64,000 nt of DNA from Haladaptatus halobius (GTDB lineage: Archaea > Halobacteriota > Halobacteria > Halobacteriales > Haladaptataceae), in the NCBI RefSeq assembly GCF_020618475.1, contig NZ_CP085336.1:1178001-1242000 (forward strand). The letters run 5' to 3'. Position 1 is the first letter of the stretch. Each line of letters begins with the position of its first letter. Below, in pieces: positions 17,802 through 27,029 of this stretch. Both the position numbers and the translations under genes were made by a program. The notes beneath the pieces were generated by a model. The model was not told the DNA's origin. It saw nothing but the letters and a program-made list of their open reading frames with translations, and did no database searches.

Positions 17802-19070
17802 TTATCGGTCGAGGCTGTCGGCGACGACCGCCACACCGTCCAACGCGTCCAACACGTCCAGCACCTCACCGACGTGCTCCGGGCCGCTACCGGTCAGGCT
17901 GATGGATACGGGCGTCCGGTTCGGGTCGTCCTCGGCGGTTCGGCGGGCGCGTTCTAGCACGTCGAGTTCCGCGCCGTTTTCCTCGATGGTCTCCGAGAGC
18001 GCGCCGAGGCCGGTCGGCCAGTCGTCGACGGCGAGACGGGCGTCCGCGTACCGGCCGAGTTCCGCGAGGCCGGTACGTACGAGTTCGCCGTGTTCGGTGA
18101 GGTTCGCGTTGCCGCCGGAGATCACGACGCCGACGTGCTCGCCGTCCACGTCGACCGCGCCGGAGAGGAGCGCGGCGAGCGGCGCCGCACCGGCGCTCTC
18201 GGCCACGGTCTTGGCTCGCTCCGCGAGGAGTGCGACGGCGACGCTCAACTCCCTGTCGCTGACGCTGACCACGTCGTCGACGCGCTCGCGGACGACCGCG
18301 AAGGTCTTCTCCAGCAGGCGCGTGTCGGCGATACCCTCCGCGACGGTGTCCACGTCGGGGAGTTCGTGTATCGCGTCGCGGTCGAGCGATGGTTTGGCGT
18401 GGAACGCCCCCTCCGGTTGGACACCAACGACGCGGATGTCCGGGTCGCGTTCCTTGAGCACGGTTGCGATACCCGAGATGAGTCCGCCGCCGCCGATCGC
18501 GACGAGGACGGTGTCGAGTTCGGGATACTGCTCCAGCAGTTCGAGGCCGACAGTTCCCTGCCCGGCGATGATCGCCCCGTCGTTGAACGGGTGGACGAAC
18601 GACAGATCCCCCTCGTCGGCGAGGTCGAGCGCGTACTCGTATGAGCGTTCGTAGATGTCGCCCTCGACGATGACCTCCGCGCCGTAGCCGCGCGTCGCTT
18701 CTATCTTCGCGGCGGGCGTCACCTTGGGAACGACGATGGTCGTGTCGATATCGAGCAACCGCCCCGCGAGGGCGACCCCCTGCGCGTGATTACCCGCGCT
18801 CGACGCGACGACCCCCCGCTCGCGCTCCTCCGGAGAAAGTTGAGCCATCGCGTTGTACGCGCCGCGAATCTTGAACGACCCGGTTCGCTGCACGTTCTCC
18901 AGTTTGAGACCGACCGAGGCCGCCCCGCTCCGCTCCGCGAACGTCGTCGAGCGGTCGAGCGGCGTCCGGTGAACCGCGTCTTCCAGCCGGTCTCGGGCGG
19001 CCTCGACGTCGGCGATGGTGACGATGTCGGCGGCGGTCGGCACCTCGCCCGTCGTCCGTTCCGAACTCAT
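17802..19070 (-). CDS. threonine/serine dehydratase-type PLP enzyme (EutB-like)
   Basis: A 422-residue fold-type II PLP enzyme. The Schiff-base lysine is K67 in GSFKIRGAYN, SSAGNHAQG at 90-98 binds the PLP ring side, and a glycine loop (GGGGLISG) holds the phosphate. The last 90 residues form an ACT-like domain (PVSISLTGSGPEHVGEVLDVL in outline). It deaminates threonine or, in hydroxyectoine degraders, hydroxyectoine-derived intermediates (EutB). The start ATG 19070 overlaps the stop of the M20 gene (ATGA), so the two form a coupled operon, which favours the EutB role (inferred). Confidence 0.85.
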   Translation of the reverse strand: MSSERTTGEVPTAADIVTIADVEAARDRLEDAVHRTPLDRSTTFAERSGAASVGLKLENVQRTGSFKIRGAYNAMAQLSPEERERGVVASSAGNHAQGVALAGRLLDIDTTIVVPKVTPAAKIEATRGYGAEVIVEGDIYERSYEYALDLADEGDLSFVHPFNDGAIIAGQGTVGLELLEQYPELDTVLVAIGGGGLISGIATVLKERDPDIRVVGVQPEGAFHAKPSLDRDAIHELPDVDTVAEGIADTRLLEKTFAVVRERVDDVVSVSDRELSVAVALLAERAKTVAESAGAAPLAALLSGAVDVDGEHVGVVISGGNANLTEHGELVRTGLAELGRYADARLAVDDWPTGLGALSETIEENGAELDVLERARRTAEDDPNRTPVSISLTGSGPEHVGEVLDVLDALDGVAVVADSLDR

Positions 19071-20347
19071 ACGCCGTCCTCCGCGACTGCGAGTATCGAC
19101 TTCGTCAACACGTCGACGCCGATGCCGAGGCTTCGCTCGTCCACGTCGAACGTCGGGGTGTGGTGGCTCGTCGGGTGGTCGGTGCCGACGATGAGGTACG
19201 TGGCGAGACCGCTGTCCCCCTGCACTCGCTCCATCAGGAACGTCGCGTCCTCGCTCGCGCCGAAATCCGCCGTCGGGACGACCGAATCGACGCCATCGAC
19301 GCCGCGGGCCGCGTCCGCCACGACGGCGACCAGTTCGGAGTCGCTGTCGGCGCGCGGGGACTCGCTCACGACGTCGGCGTTCGCGTCGCAACCGTGCATC
19401 TCGGCGGCGGTTTCGAGCGTCCCGATCAGCCGCGATTTCGCGTACTCCATTAGTTCGGTCGTCTCGCCGCGCGCTTCGGCCGAGACGTGGGCGCGCTCGG
19501 CGATGACGTTGCTCGCCGTCCCCGCCTCCGCCTTCCCGAGATTCACGCGGGTCATCCCGTCGGAGTGGCGGGGGATGCCGTAGGCGTTCTGGATGGCGGT
19601 GCCGAGCGCCTGCATCGCGTTGTCCCCCTCCTCGGGCGCTTTCCCCGCGTGCGCAGACGTTCCCTCGAACGTCGCGTCGACGTGACACATCGCGAGGGGT
19701 CGCTCAATTCCGGCGACGACCTCGCCCGTCGGGTGGTCGAGACCGACGTGGACGGCGAAGAAGTAGTCGAGACCGTCGACGAATCGGCTCTCGGCCATCG
19801 GATAGCCGCCGCCCGACACCTCCTCTGCGGGCTGGAAGAAGACGACGAGTCTCCCGTCGAAGTCGCTCTCCTTCACGGCTTCGACGGCGGCGAGACCCCA
19901 CGTCATGTGCGCGTCGTGGCCGCAGGCGTGCATCGTCCCGTCGTGCTCCGACCGGAATCCCTCGGCCGTCGGTGCGTGGTCGTCGTCTGCCGATTCCTCG
20001 ATGAACAGCGCGTCGATATCGACCCGAAGGCCGACCGTCGGTTCGTCGCCCCCGTCGAGGACGGCGACGACTCCCGTGTTTCCGCCGGTCATCCGGTCGA
20101 GCACGTTAGAGTCGGCTCCGCGTTCGATCGCTCGCTCGTACCACCGGTCGATGTCGTCGTCTTCGGGCACGGCCATGCGGTCTTCGCCGTCGTAAATCTC
20201 GGCTCCGACCGCGAGTTCGTCGACGCCGATGGCTCGCAATTCCTCGACGAGGCGGTGCGTCGTGTAGAATTCGCACCACGCCGGCTCCGGGTGGCGGTGG
20301 AACTCGCGGCGCACCTCGGCGAGACGCTCTCGTATCGACTCGGGCAT
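19067..20347 (-). CDS. M20 amidohydrolase (DoeB2-like deacetylase candidate)
   Basis: A 426-residue M20-family amidohydrolase. RVDIDAL (Asp110), the metal motif MHACGHDAHM (139-148), QPAEE (172-176) with the catalytic Glu, and a late HHTP segment are present. An unusual acidic/aromatic insertion follows residue 45. Family members remove acyl groups from amino acids. Near an ectoine hydrolase the expected job is deacetylation of N-acetyl-2,4-diaminobutyrate (DoeB2). First gene of a two-gene minus-strand operon with the EutB-like gene. Start 20347 (MPESIRE) chosen over 20362. Confidence 0.82.
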   Translation of the reverse strand: MPESIRERLAEVRREFHRHPEPAWCEFYTTHRLVEELRAIGVDELAVGAEIYDGEDRMAVPEDDDIDRWYERAIERGADSNVLDRMTGGNTGVVAVLDGGDEPTVGLRVDIDALFIEESADDDHAPTAEGFRSEHDGTMHACGHDAHMTWGLAAVEAVKESDFDGRLVVFFQPAEEVSGGGYPMAESRFVDGLDYFFAVHVGLDHPTGEVVAGIERPLAMCHVDATFEGTSAHAGKAPEEGDNAMQALGTAIQNAYGIPRHSDGMTRVNLGKAEAGTASNVIAERAHVSAEARGETTELMEYAKSRLIGTLETAAEMHGCDANADVVSESPRADSDSELVAVVADAARGVDGVDSVVPTADFGASEDATFLMERVQGDSGLATYLIVGTDHPTSHHTPTFDVDERSLGIGVDVLTKSILAVAEDGV

Positions 20348-20479
20348 GCGTGACCCTAACACGCTCCACGCACTTAATTGTAAACGCTTACTGTTGACAG
20401 TGGCTACACAAAAGGAATAAGTTGGAGTGTCACAATCGTTCGACTATCGATTCGCGTCGGAAGACGCAGTGGAGATAGA

Positions 20480-21451
20480 ATGAGCAAGAACCCCGATATC
20501 GTCGTTCTCCGCGAGGGGACAGAAGGACTTTCGATGGAATCGTACGCAGACGAGTTGCGCGAACGCCTCCCCGACCGGACGGTCGCGCTCGCCCGGACGC
20601 CGAAACAGGAGTGCGAACTCGTCGCGGACGCGCGGGTCGTCACTGGCATCACCGTCGGCGAAGACCTGCTCGCCCGCGCCGACCGACTCGAACTGTTCGC
20701 GTGCGCGTTCGCCGGAACCGACCACGTTCCGATGGACGTCCTCGCGGAGCGCGGCGTCGCCGTGACGAACGCCGGCGGTATCCACGCGCCCGGCATCGCC
20801 GAACAGGCCGTCGGCAACATGCTCGTCTTCGCGCGCCGCCTCCACGAAGGCTGGCGACGCAAGCGGAACCGCGAGTGGCGCCACTTCCAGTCGGGCGAAC
20901 TAACCGACAGCACCGTCACCGTCGTCGGCCTCGGCTCCATCGGCGAGGCCGTCGTCCAGCGACTCGACGGGTTCGAAGTCAAGACCATCGGCGTCCGATA
21001 CACGCCGGAGAAAGGCGGCCCGACCGACGAAGTCGTCGGTTTCGAGGAGGAAGCCATCCACGACGCCCTCTCGCGGAGTCGGTACGTCGTCGTCGCCTGC
21101 CCGCTCACCGAGACGACGCGGGGACTCGTCGGGAAATCGGAGTTCGCGACGATGCCGACCGACGCGGTTCTCGTCAACACGGCGCGCGGCCCCATCGTAG
21201 ACACCGACGCGCTCGTGTCGGCGCTGCGGTCGAACAAGATTCGCGGGGCCGCGCTCGACGTGACCGACCCCGAACCGCTCCCGGAAGACCATCCGCTCTG
21301 GAGCCTCGAAAACTGCCTCATCACGCCGCATACCGGGGGACACACGCCGCGCCACTGGGAACGACTCGCCAATATCGTGGCTCGAAACGTCGAACGACTC
21401 GACGAGGGCGAGACGCTCGAAAATCAGGTGCTCGCGCCGGACTCTCGCTGA
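20480..21451 (+). CDS. D-isomer-specific 2-hydroxyacid dehydrogenase
   Basis: A 323-residue NAD-dependent dehydrogenase of the SerA/GhrA superfamily. The N-terminal catalytic segment carries AGTDHVPMDVLAERGVAVTNAGG; the Rossmann motif VVGLGSIGEAV is near 148-158; catalytic residues lie in NTARGPIVDTDAL (Arg), DVTDPEPLPEDHPLW (Glu) and TPHTGGHTPRH (His). It interconverts a 2-oxoacid and a D-2-hydroxyacid. Divergent from the M20/EutB operon with a 132-base shared promoter region. A role with an oxoacid made by the aminotransferases or dehydratase is possible. Confidence 0.85.
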   Translation: MSKNPDIVVLREGTEGLSMESYADELRERLPDRTVALARTPKQECELVADARVVTGITVGEDLLARADRLELFACAFAGTDHVPMDVLAERGVAVTNAGGIHAPGIAEQAVGNMLVFARRLHEGWRRKRNREWRHFQSGELTDSTVTVVGLGSIGEAVVQRLDGFEVKTIGVRYTPEKGGPTDEVVGFEEEAIHDALSRSRYVVVACPLTETTRGLVGKSEFATMPTDAVLVNTARGPIVDTDALVSALRSNKIRGAALDVTDPEPLPEDHPLWSLENCLITPHTGGHTPRHWERLANIVARNVERLDEGETLENQVLAPDSR

Positions 21452-21503
21452 CTACGACGAAATAACGAGGTACGAGACCGCTTCTTTCGTCTCGGTCAGT
21501 CGC

Positions 21504-21980
21504 TCAGTCGCGTCCGTGGATGGTGGTTCCGAGCAGGTTGAGCGTACCGCTGAAGACGGACGCGTCCCCGGAGAATCGGCGGCGCTCGCCCGGAGCCAGC
21601 ACGAGGTCGCGGCCGAAGACGAACGCGGTGATGTTCCCCCTCCGGCCCCGCCCGCGGAGGAGATAGCGAATCACGTACCCGTCGTACTCGTCCGGTTGGC
21701 TTATCTCGGGAACGTCAGTGCCGCCAGGGCGTTGGAGGAGTTGCACGGTGGCTGACTGCTCTATCGAGTCGGTGACGCGGAACTGCACGTTCGGGTGATA
21801 GTCGTAGGTGTACACCAGCACGTTCTGGCGTTGGGCCGACGCGCTCCCGGCGCTCCCGAGTCCGAGCGCGAGCGTCCCCGTCGTCGGTGTACTCTCTCTC
21901 AGTGCACCCTTCCGTAGCGGCGTTCGGTGTGACGCCTCCGCCGAGTTTCGTGCCTCGGATGCGTTGGGTTCATTCGTCAT
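21504..21980 (-). CDS. secreted protein of unknown function
   Basis: Start ATG 21980 (MTNEPNA). The first 50 residues look like an eroded Tat-type signal (RKGALRES, then TGTLALGLGSAGSASAQ with an ASA cleavage site), since the twin-arginine pair is not intact. The mature part (about 105 residues) is beta-rich, e.g. NVLVYTYDYHPNVQFRV and GRDLVLAPGERRRFSGD. Such small exported haloarchaeal proteins are of unknown function. The weak signal may mean loss of export. Confidence 0.55.
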   Translation of the reverse strand: MTNEPNASEARNSAEASHRTPLRKGALRESTPTTGTLALGLGSAGSASAQRQNVLVYTYDYHPNVQFRVTDSIEQSATVQLLQRPGGTDVPEISQPDEYDGYVIRYLLRGRGRRGNITAFVFGRDLVLAPGERRRFSGDASVFSGTLNLLGTTIHGRD

Positions 21981-22135
21981 GGTTCGACCCGCTACCCGAT
22001 GGACAGGGGCGCGAATAAAACGAGACGATCGTTCCATCGAGTTAGCGAGTCACAACGCTCCGTTATCGAGGGTATCGTCCGTTTCGAAGGTATCGAGCGC
22101 CGTCAACGCACCCCGAAACAGGACGGAGATGGCAG

Positions 22136-23314
22136 TCACGCGGTGAAGAGTTCCCTCGGGAAGTCGGCCAGCACCTCGGCTCCGTTCGACGTGACGCGGA
22201 ACGTCTCGCTGAGTTCGACGCCGAAATCGTCGAACCAGAGGCCGGGAATCATGTGGAACGTCATGTTCTCCTCGAGCACCGTCTCGTCGCCGGGGCGGAT
22301 GCTGGCGGTGTGTTCGCCCCAGTCCGGCGGGTAGCCGAGACCCATGGAGTAGCCGATCCGGTCTTCTTTCTCGATGTCGTACTTCCCGATGACGTCGCGC
22401 CACGCCCGTTCGACCGATTCGGCGGTGACGCCGGGTTCGACGTGGTCGAGCGCCGCTTCAAGGCCTTCGACGACGATTTCCGCCCTGTGCCGCATCTCCT
22501 CGGGCGGGTCGCCGACGAACGTCGTTCTCGCCAGCGGGGAGTGATACCGATTCCGACAGCCGGAGAGTTCGATGATGACCGGGTCGCCCCGCTCGAACGG
22601 TCGATCCGTCCACGTCAGGTGCGGCGTTCCGGTGTGGTCGCCGGAGGGCATCAGGGGGACGATGGAGGGGTAGTCGCCGCCGAACTCGTCGGTTCCCCTG
22701 ATGAGTCCGTCGTAGATCTCCGCCGCCACCTCGTACTCGGGGACGCCTTCTGCGACCGCGTCGAGTCCGGCCCGCATCGCGTTCTCGGAGACGCGGGCGG
22801 CTTGGCGCATGTACTCCAATTCCCGTTTCGACTTGACGACCCGAACCCAATTGACGAGGAGCGTGGCGTCGTCGAACTCCGCGTCTGGGAGGTTCCGTTG
22901 GAGTCGAGTGTACGACTTCGCGGTGAAGTAGTAGGCGTCCATCTCCACGCCAATGCGGGCGTCGTCGACGTCGAGTTCCTCCAGTACCTCGGCGAAGAAG
23001 TCCGTCGGGTGGAGGTCGTAGGGCGATTGAACGTGGTCGTCGCTGTACGGCCGGATGTTCTCCTCGGCGAGCCACGTCGTCGGCCGTGCGCCGTTGGCGT
23101 CCATCTCCCGCCCGACCCAGACCGGTTCGTCGCGGTCGTGCGTCACGATGACGGCTTGGTGAACGTAGAACGACCACCCGTCGTAGCCGGTGAGGTAATT
23201 CATGTTCGCCGGGTCGGAGACGACGAGGGCGTCCAGTTTGGCCTCGCGCATTCGTTCTTTCGTCCGCTCTATCCGCCGTTCGTACTCGTTCCTGTCGAAG
23301 ACGGCTTGTGGCAT
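22136..23314 (-). CDS. doeA: ectoine hydrolase DoeA/EutD (M24 family)
   Basis: A 392-residue protein of the creatinase/prolidase (M24) fold. Several segments fit the DoeA/EutD branch rather than aminopeptidases: DPANMNYLTGYDGWSFYVHQ (34-53), GVEMD (122-126), GGDYPSIVPLMPSG (212-225), PHLTWTDRP (231-239) and YPPDWGEHTASIRPGDE near residue 324. The enzyme opens the ectoine ring to N-acetyl-2,4-diaminobutyrate. Start ATG 23314 replaces a longer frame that runs into promoter DNA. The promoter carries the third copy of the shared palindrome. Identification from recalled family signatures; a profile search would settle it. Confidence 0.85.
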   Translation of the reverse strand: MPQAVFDRNEYERRIERTKERMREAKLDALVVSDPANMNYLTGYDGWSFYVHQAVIVTHDRDEPVWVGREMDANGARPTTWLAEENIRPYSDDHVQSPYDLHPTDFFAEVLEELDVDDARIGVEMDAYYFTAKSYTRLQRNLPDAEFDDATLLVNWVRVVKSKRELEYMRQAARVSENAMRAGLDAVAEGVPEYEVAAEIYDGLIRGTDEFGGDYPSIVPLMPSGDHTGTPHLTWTDRPFERGDPVIIELSGCRNRYHSPLARTTFVGDPPEEMRHRAEIVVEGLEAALDHVEPGVTAESVERAWRDVIGKYDIEKEDRIGYSMGLGYPPDWGEHTASIRPGDETVLEENMTFHMIPGLWFDDFGVELSETFRVTSNGAEVLADFPRELFTA

Positions 23315-23366
23315 GACAACGTCACTCCCATGGTCGTTCGGATATCGTTTAAGTTTTTTGTGTACG

Positions 23367-23385
23367 TTACAAACGGATTGTGTAT
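23367..23385. promoter_or_regulatory. palindromic operator, site 3 (doeA promoter)
   Basis: TTACAAACGGATTGTGTAT: same 7-5-7 geometry, one perfect arm (TGTGTAT) and one arm matching 5 of 7. It lies just upstream of the TATA-like cttaaa (about 23347-23352 read on the minus strand), so its position differs from sites 1 and 2, and it could serve activation or steric repression. Confidence 0.5.
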
Positions 23386-23615
23386 ACAAACTCGCTGGGG
23401 CGGCGGGAGGGTTCGTCGCTCTCACGAGGGTTTCGGAATGGAATCGGAAAGCCCCGGGACGACCACGGGTACACCACCGATATCGACCCTACTCCTTACC
23501 GGCGGGCGCTCTTCACTGGAGGGAAACCGCACCGACCGCCCCGCAACGCTCCTTTCGGAAGCTCTGAAAACGACCCGGTCGTACCTATGTGTTCCCCGGC
23601 AGTATAGTCAGTCGT

Positions 23616-23922
23616 GATGAACCGTACTGATTCGACTTATCAGGACTCGTTGGACGCGATGGAGACGCGGTGGGAGGAGTACCGGCGCGCACTTCGAGGC
23701 ACCGACCAGGCAGCGCTCGACCGACTCTTCGAGTACGCGCGAGCGCACGCCGACGCGGGTCGGCTCCAGAATCACCAACCCATCGAGATGACGGCGTTCG
23801 TCTCGATGTTCGTGGAACAGCAGAAACGAATCGACGACCTCGAAGACCGACTCGACTACCTCGAATCGGATCTGAACGACGAGAAACGACGAGGAGCGAC
23901 GAGGAGCGACGAAGCGCGGTAA
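23616..23922 (+). CDS. conserved haloarchaeal coiled-coil protein
   Basis: A 102-residue helical protein: TYQDSLDAMETRWEEYRRALRGTDQ, a middle helix with RLFEYARAHADAG, then a C-terminal coiled coil (VEQQKRIDDLEDRLDYLESDL). Family members are frequent in haloarchaea and have no known function. Two adjacent ATG codons begin at 23616 and 23619. Confidence 0.65.
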
Positions 23923-23946
23923 CTGCGAGAGCGGCGAGAGAACGGT

Positions 23947-24348
23947 TCACCGGGTGGATCGGCGCTCGGCGAATTCGTGCACCGCGACGAGCACGTAGAC
24001 GAGTCCGAGGAGGCGCGTGAACGGGACGACCCACGATTTCAGTTCTATCGCCGCCGAGTCCCGATACGAGATTCGCATCGAGGCGTCGACGAACCGCCTC
24101 GGTACGAGTAGCGCGGGCACTCCGATAAGTCCGAGGAGAGGCGCGACTTCGGAGTACGACTGGTCGCCGCGCAACACCAGCGCGAGGAAGGCGACTCCTT
24201 CGGCGCGGGCGACGGGAATCGTCCACGACCGCAGTTCGCTCACGCCCGGATTCTCGAACGCGGCTCGTTCTCCCAACTCGACCACTTTCCTAGGGAAGGC
24301 GAGTTCGAAGAAACCGAACAACACGACCGCTAGTTTCGACGCGGACAT
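23947..24348 (-). CDS. small integral membrane protein
   Basis: A 133-residue hydrophobic protein with an N-terminal helix (LAVVLFGFFELAFP), a central pair (ARAEGVAFLALVL; APLLGLIGVPALLVP) and a last helix (LGLVYVLVAVHEFAE). Two internal repeats of about 65 residues are suggested by PRKVVELGERAAFENP...LRSWTIPVAR and PRRFVDASMRISYRDS...LKSWVVPFTR. Function unknown; the duplication is a distinctive trait. Confidence 0.65.
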   Translation of the reverse strand: MSASKLAVVLFGFFELAFPRKVVELGERAAFENPGVSELRSWTIPVARAEGVAFLALVLRGDQSYSEVAPLLGLIGVPALLVPRRFVDASMRISYRDSAAIELKSWVVPFTRLLGLVYVLVAVHEFAERRSTR

Positions 24349-24489
24349 GACCCCGGATACGCACTCGACGGAGAAAAAGGTGCAATCGCGCGGCGATACT
24401 ACGCGAGACCGTCACTCGTCCCGCGCGTATGTCAAACCGTTCTTTGAGCCTTCCAAACACATTTCGCGGCTTACATACATCTGTAGCGT

Positions 24490-25820
24490 ATGCCTCCGAC
24501 TCGACGCACCGTCCTCGCGCTCTCGAACGCGCTCGTCGCTGTTCCCTCCTCCCCGGCTGTCTCGGGCCGCTGTCGTCCGACGGGTCGAACGTGAACGTAG
24601 AGACCATGACCGGCGGCCTGAACCCAAATCCGGCCACTGCGAAAGCGAGCGCTCTCTCCGAACTGGCTCGCGGAAACGCCGCGTTCGGACTGACGCTCCT
24701 CTCGTCACTCGCGGAGGGCGAATCCGCGAAGAACCAGTTCGTCTCGCCCTACAGCATCTCAGTCGCGCTGGCGATGACCTACGCCGGGGCGCGCGGCGAG
24801 ACGCGAACCCAGATGGCCGAAGCGCTCCGATTTCCGCTGGACGGCGCCTCGCTCCACGCGGCCTTTGGCGAGACCGACGAGCGACTGGCCGCGAACGACG
24901 GAGACGATTCGGGGAAAGACGTTCCCTTCCAACTGACGACCGCAAACGCTATCTGGGGACAACGGGGCTACCCGTGGCGAGACGACTTTCTCACGACGCT
25001 CACAACCTACTACGACGCCGGTCTCAACATCTACGATTTCGAGGAGAATCACGACGAAGCGACCGAAACCATCAACGACTGGGTTGCCGAGCGGACCGAG
25101 GGGAGGATCACCGATCTGCTTCCGAAGGGTGCGCTCGGTTCGCTGACCAGGCTCGTCCTGACGAACGCCGTCTACTTCCGAGCGACGTGGGCGGAGCCGT
25201 TCGAGAAAGACCGGACGGAACAGCGGCCGTTCACCGCGCTCGACGGGACGACGTCGCGGGTTCCGACGATGCGCCAATCCGAATCGTTCCCTTACGCGAC
25301 CGTCGACGGCCACCAAATCATCGAACTTCCGTACGTCGGTGACGAGGTCGGAATGGCCGTCGTTCTCCCCGAGGAGGGAACGTTTGAGGAGTTTGCGCGG
25401 TCGTTGGACGTCGACCGCCTGGCGGCGTTGGTGGAGTCGATGGAGAGCCGGGACGGGACGATAGCGCTCCCGAGATTCACCATCGAATCGTCGTTTGAAC
25501 TCCCGGAGACGCTCGCAAAACTCGGGATGCCGGTCGCGTTCTCGAACGCCGCCGATTTCGGCGGGATGGCCGACCTCGAAAAGACGAGCGAGCAACTGCG
25601 TATCGATGACGTGCTCCACAAGAGCTACGTCGCCGTCGACGAGGAGGGAACCGAAGCCGCGGCCGCGACGGCCGTCGAGGTGAAGGCGTCATCGGCAGCG
25701 CTCGATCCGTTCGAGATGACCGTCGACCGCCCGTTCTTCTTTCTGATTCGGCATCGACCGACGGACGCCGTGCTCTTCCTCGGTCGCGTCGTCGATGCGG
25801 ACGCCGCCCGACCTGACTGA
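24490..25820 (+). CDS. serpin (serine protease inhibitor) with frameshift in signal peptide
   Basis: The mature part is a complete serpin of about 390 residues: NQFVSPYSISVALAMTYAGARGET, the strand region TNAVYFRATWAEPF, and the reactive-centre hinge EEGTEAAAATA, the pattern of inhibitory serpins, then PFFFLIRH and the end VLFLGRV. The natural start seems to be ATG 24490, giving a lipoprotein signal (MPPTRRTVLALSNALVA), but the lipobox LLPGCLG is in the next frame. One missing base near 24540 would join them. Otherwise translation may begin at ATG 24606 (MTGGLNPNP) or from an upstream frame at 24429, giving a cytosolic protein. Confidence 0.8.
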
Positions 25821-25861
25821 CGACCGCCGGGTATTTGGTCAGACCGCACCAAGGCGAGCGT

Positions 25862-26320
25862 ATGTCCGGCACGTACTTCGACGATCTCGACGTCGGCGAA
25901 ACCGACACGTTCGGTAGCTACGAAGTCACGAAAGAGGAGATAATCTCGTTCGCCGAGCAGTACGACCCGCAGTCGTTCCACGTGGACGAGGAGGCGGCGG
26001 CGGAGTCGCTGTTCGGCGAACTCGTGGCGAGTGGATGGCACAGCACCGCCATCTGCATGCGGATCCTCGTCGACAACGTTCTCGGCGACGGTGGCAGTCT
26101 CGGGTCGCCCAGCGTCGAGCGTCTCGAATGGGCCGCCCCTGTTCGCCCCGGAGAGACGCTCTCCGTCCGAACCGAGGTCTTGGAAAAGCGACCGCTCAAA
26201 AGCGACCCGAACCGCGGACTGGTGACGTTCTACATCGAGATGGAGAACGAGGCGGGGGAGACGAAGCTCTCGATGGAGCCGAAAGTGTTCTTCCGACGCC
26301 GCGACGCGGGTGACGTGTGA
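25862..26320 (+). CDS. MaoC-type (R)-specific enoyl hydratase
   Basis: A 152-residue hot-dog fold protein with the MaoC hydratase motif FAEQYDPQSFHVDEEAA (catalytic Asp and His) followed by GELVASGWHS. It hydrates enoyl-CoA thioesters or acts on related acyl substrates. Start ATG 25862 (MSGTYFDDLDVG) is the family start; the ORF extends 27 bases upstream. Stands 41 bases after the serpin gene. Confidence 0.85.
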   Translation: MSGTYFDDLDVGETDTFGSYEVTKEEIISFAEQYDPQSFHVDEEAAAESLFGELVASGWHSTAICMRILVDNVLGDGGSLGSPSVERLEWAAPVRPGETLSVRTEVLEKRPLKSDPNRGLVTFYIEMENEAGETKLSMEPKVFFRRRDAGDV

Positions 26321-26439
26321 GAGAAGATGACTGAGGGATGATAGCTACGAGACGATGGCTGAGAGGCGACGGACGGGACGTTTCCGACGCCCGTTCCGGA
26401 ACCGTCTCCGCCCGAAGCGCGAAAACGTCCGACTCGCCG

Positions 26440-27026
26440 TCAGTCGATAACGCCGTCGAAGAGGCTGGACAGGGTTGCAACGGTTCGGTCGTCGTGGGCG
26501 GAGGGCATGATCTTGTAACAGGCTCGCGCCTGCGCCGCTTGGACGCGCTCGATGAGCGTGTGGAGGAACTTGAAGGTGGTCTGAACGTTCTCCGCGTACT
26601 GAAGGAGCACCGTGAGGGGGTCGAAGCAGATGACGCTCCGGTTCCCGTTGCCCTCCCACTCCGTGAGGTATTCGCTCACCTTGATGCCGAGACCGGTGAG
26701 GTTGGTCGGATTCGCCACGCCTTCGACGATGTCCGGCGGTCGTCGTTCCGAAGTGGACGACTGCGGGGCGGATGCGGCCGCGGAGTGCATCGTATCACCG
26801 ACGTGGATGAATCCGAGTCGCGCCGGGAGTTCGCCGACGTACTCGCGCCACCGCGTCAGCCACTCGTCGGGGTGCGAACGTAGTAGACGATGAGAACGTT
26901 CGACCGGGACAGCGGAGTGGTCGTGAGAAAATCGAGGCACTTGGGATCGCCGTCGGTGTCCAGCGGCGGCGTGTGGACGAGAACGTTTGTCCCGTCGGAA
27001 ACGGACTCCCGTAGAAGGCTACTCAT
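26440..27026 (-). pseudogene. DUF7504-type P-loop-like protein (frameshifted)
   Basis: ATG 27026 starts SLLRESVSDGTNVLVHTPPL and continues to SRSNVLIVYYV, then loses frame near 26890; the next frame continues DEWLTRWREYVGELPARLGFIHVGD and runs to 26440 (GNRSVICFDPLTVLLQYAENVQTTFKFLH within it). Joined, the product is about 195 residues and fits the haloarchaeal DUF7504 group, RecA-like folds lacking a clear Walker A. One base change restores the frame, so decay or a sequence error are both possible. Confidence 0.6.
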
Positions 27027-27029
27027 GTG

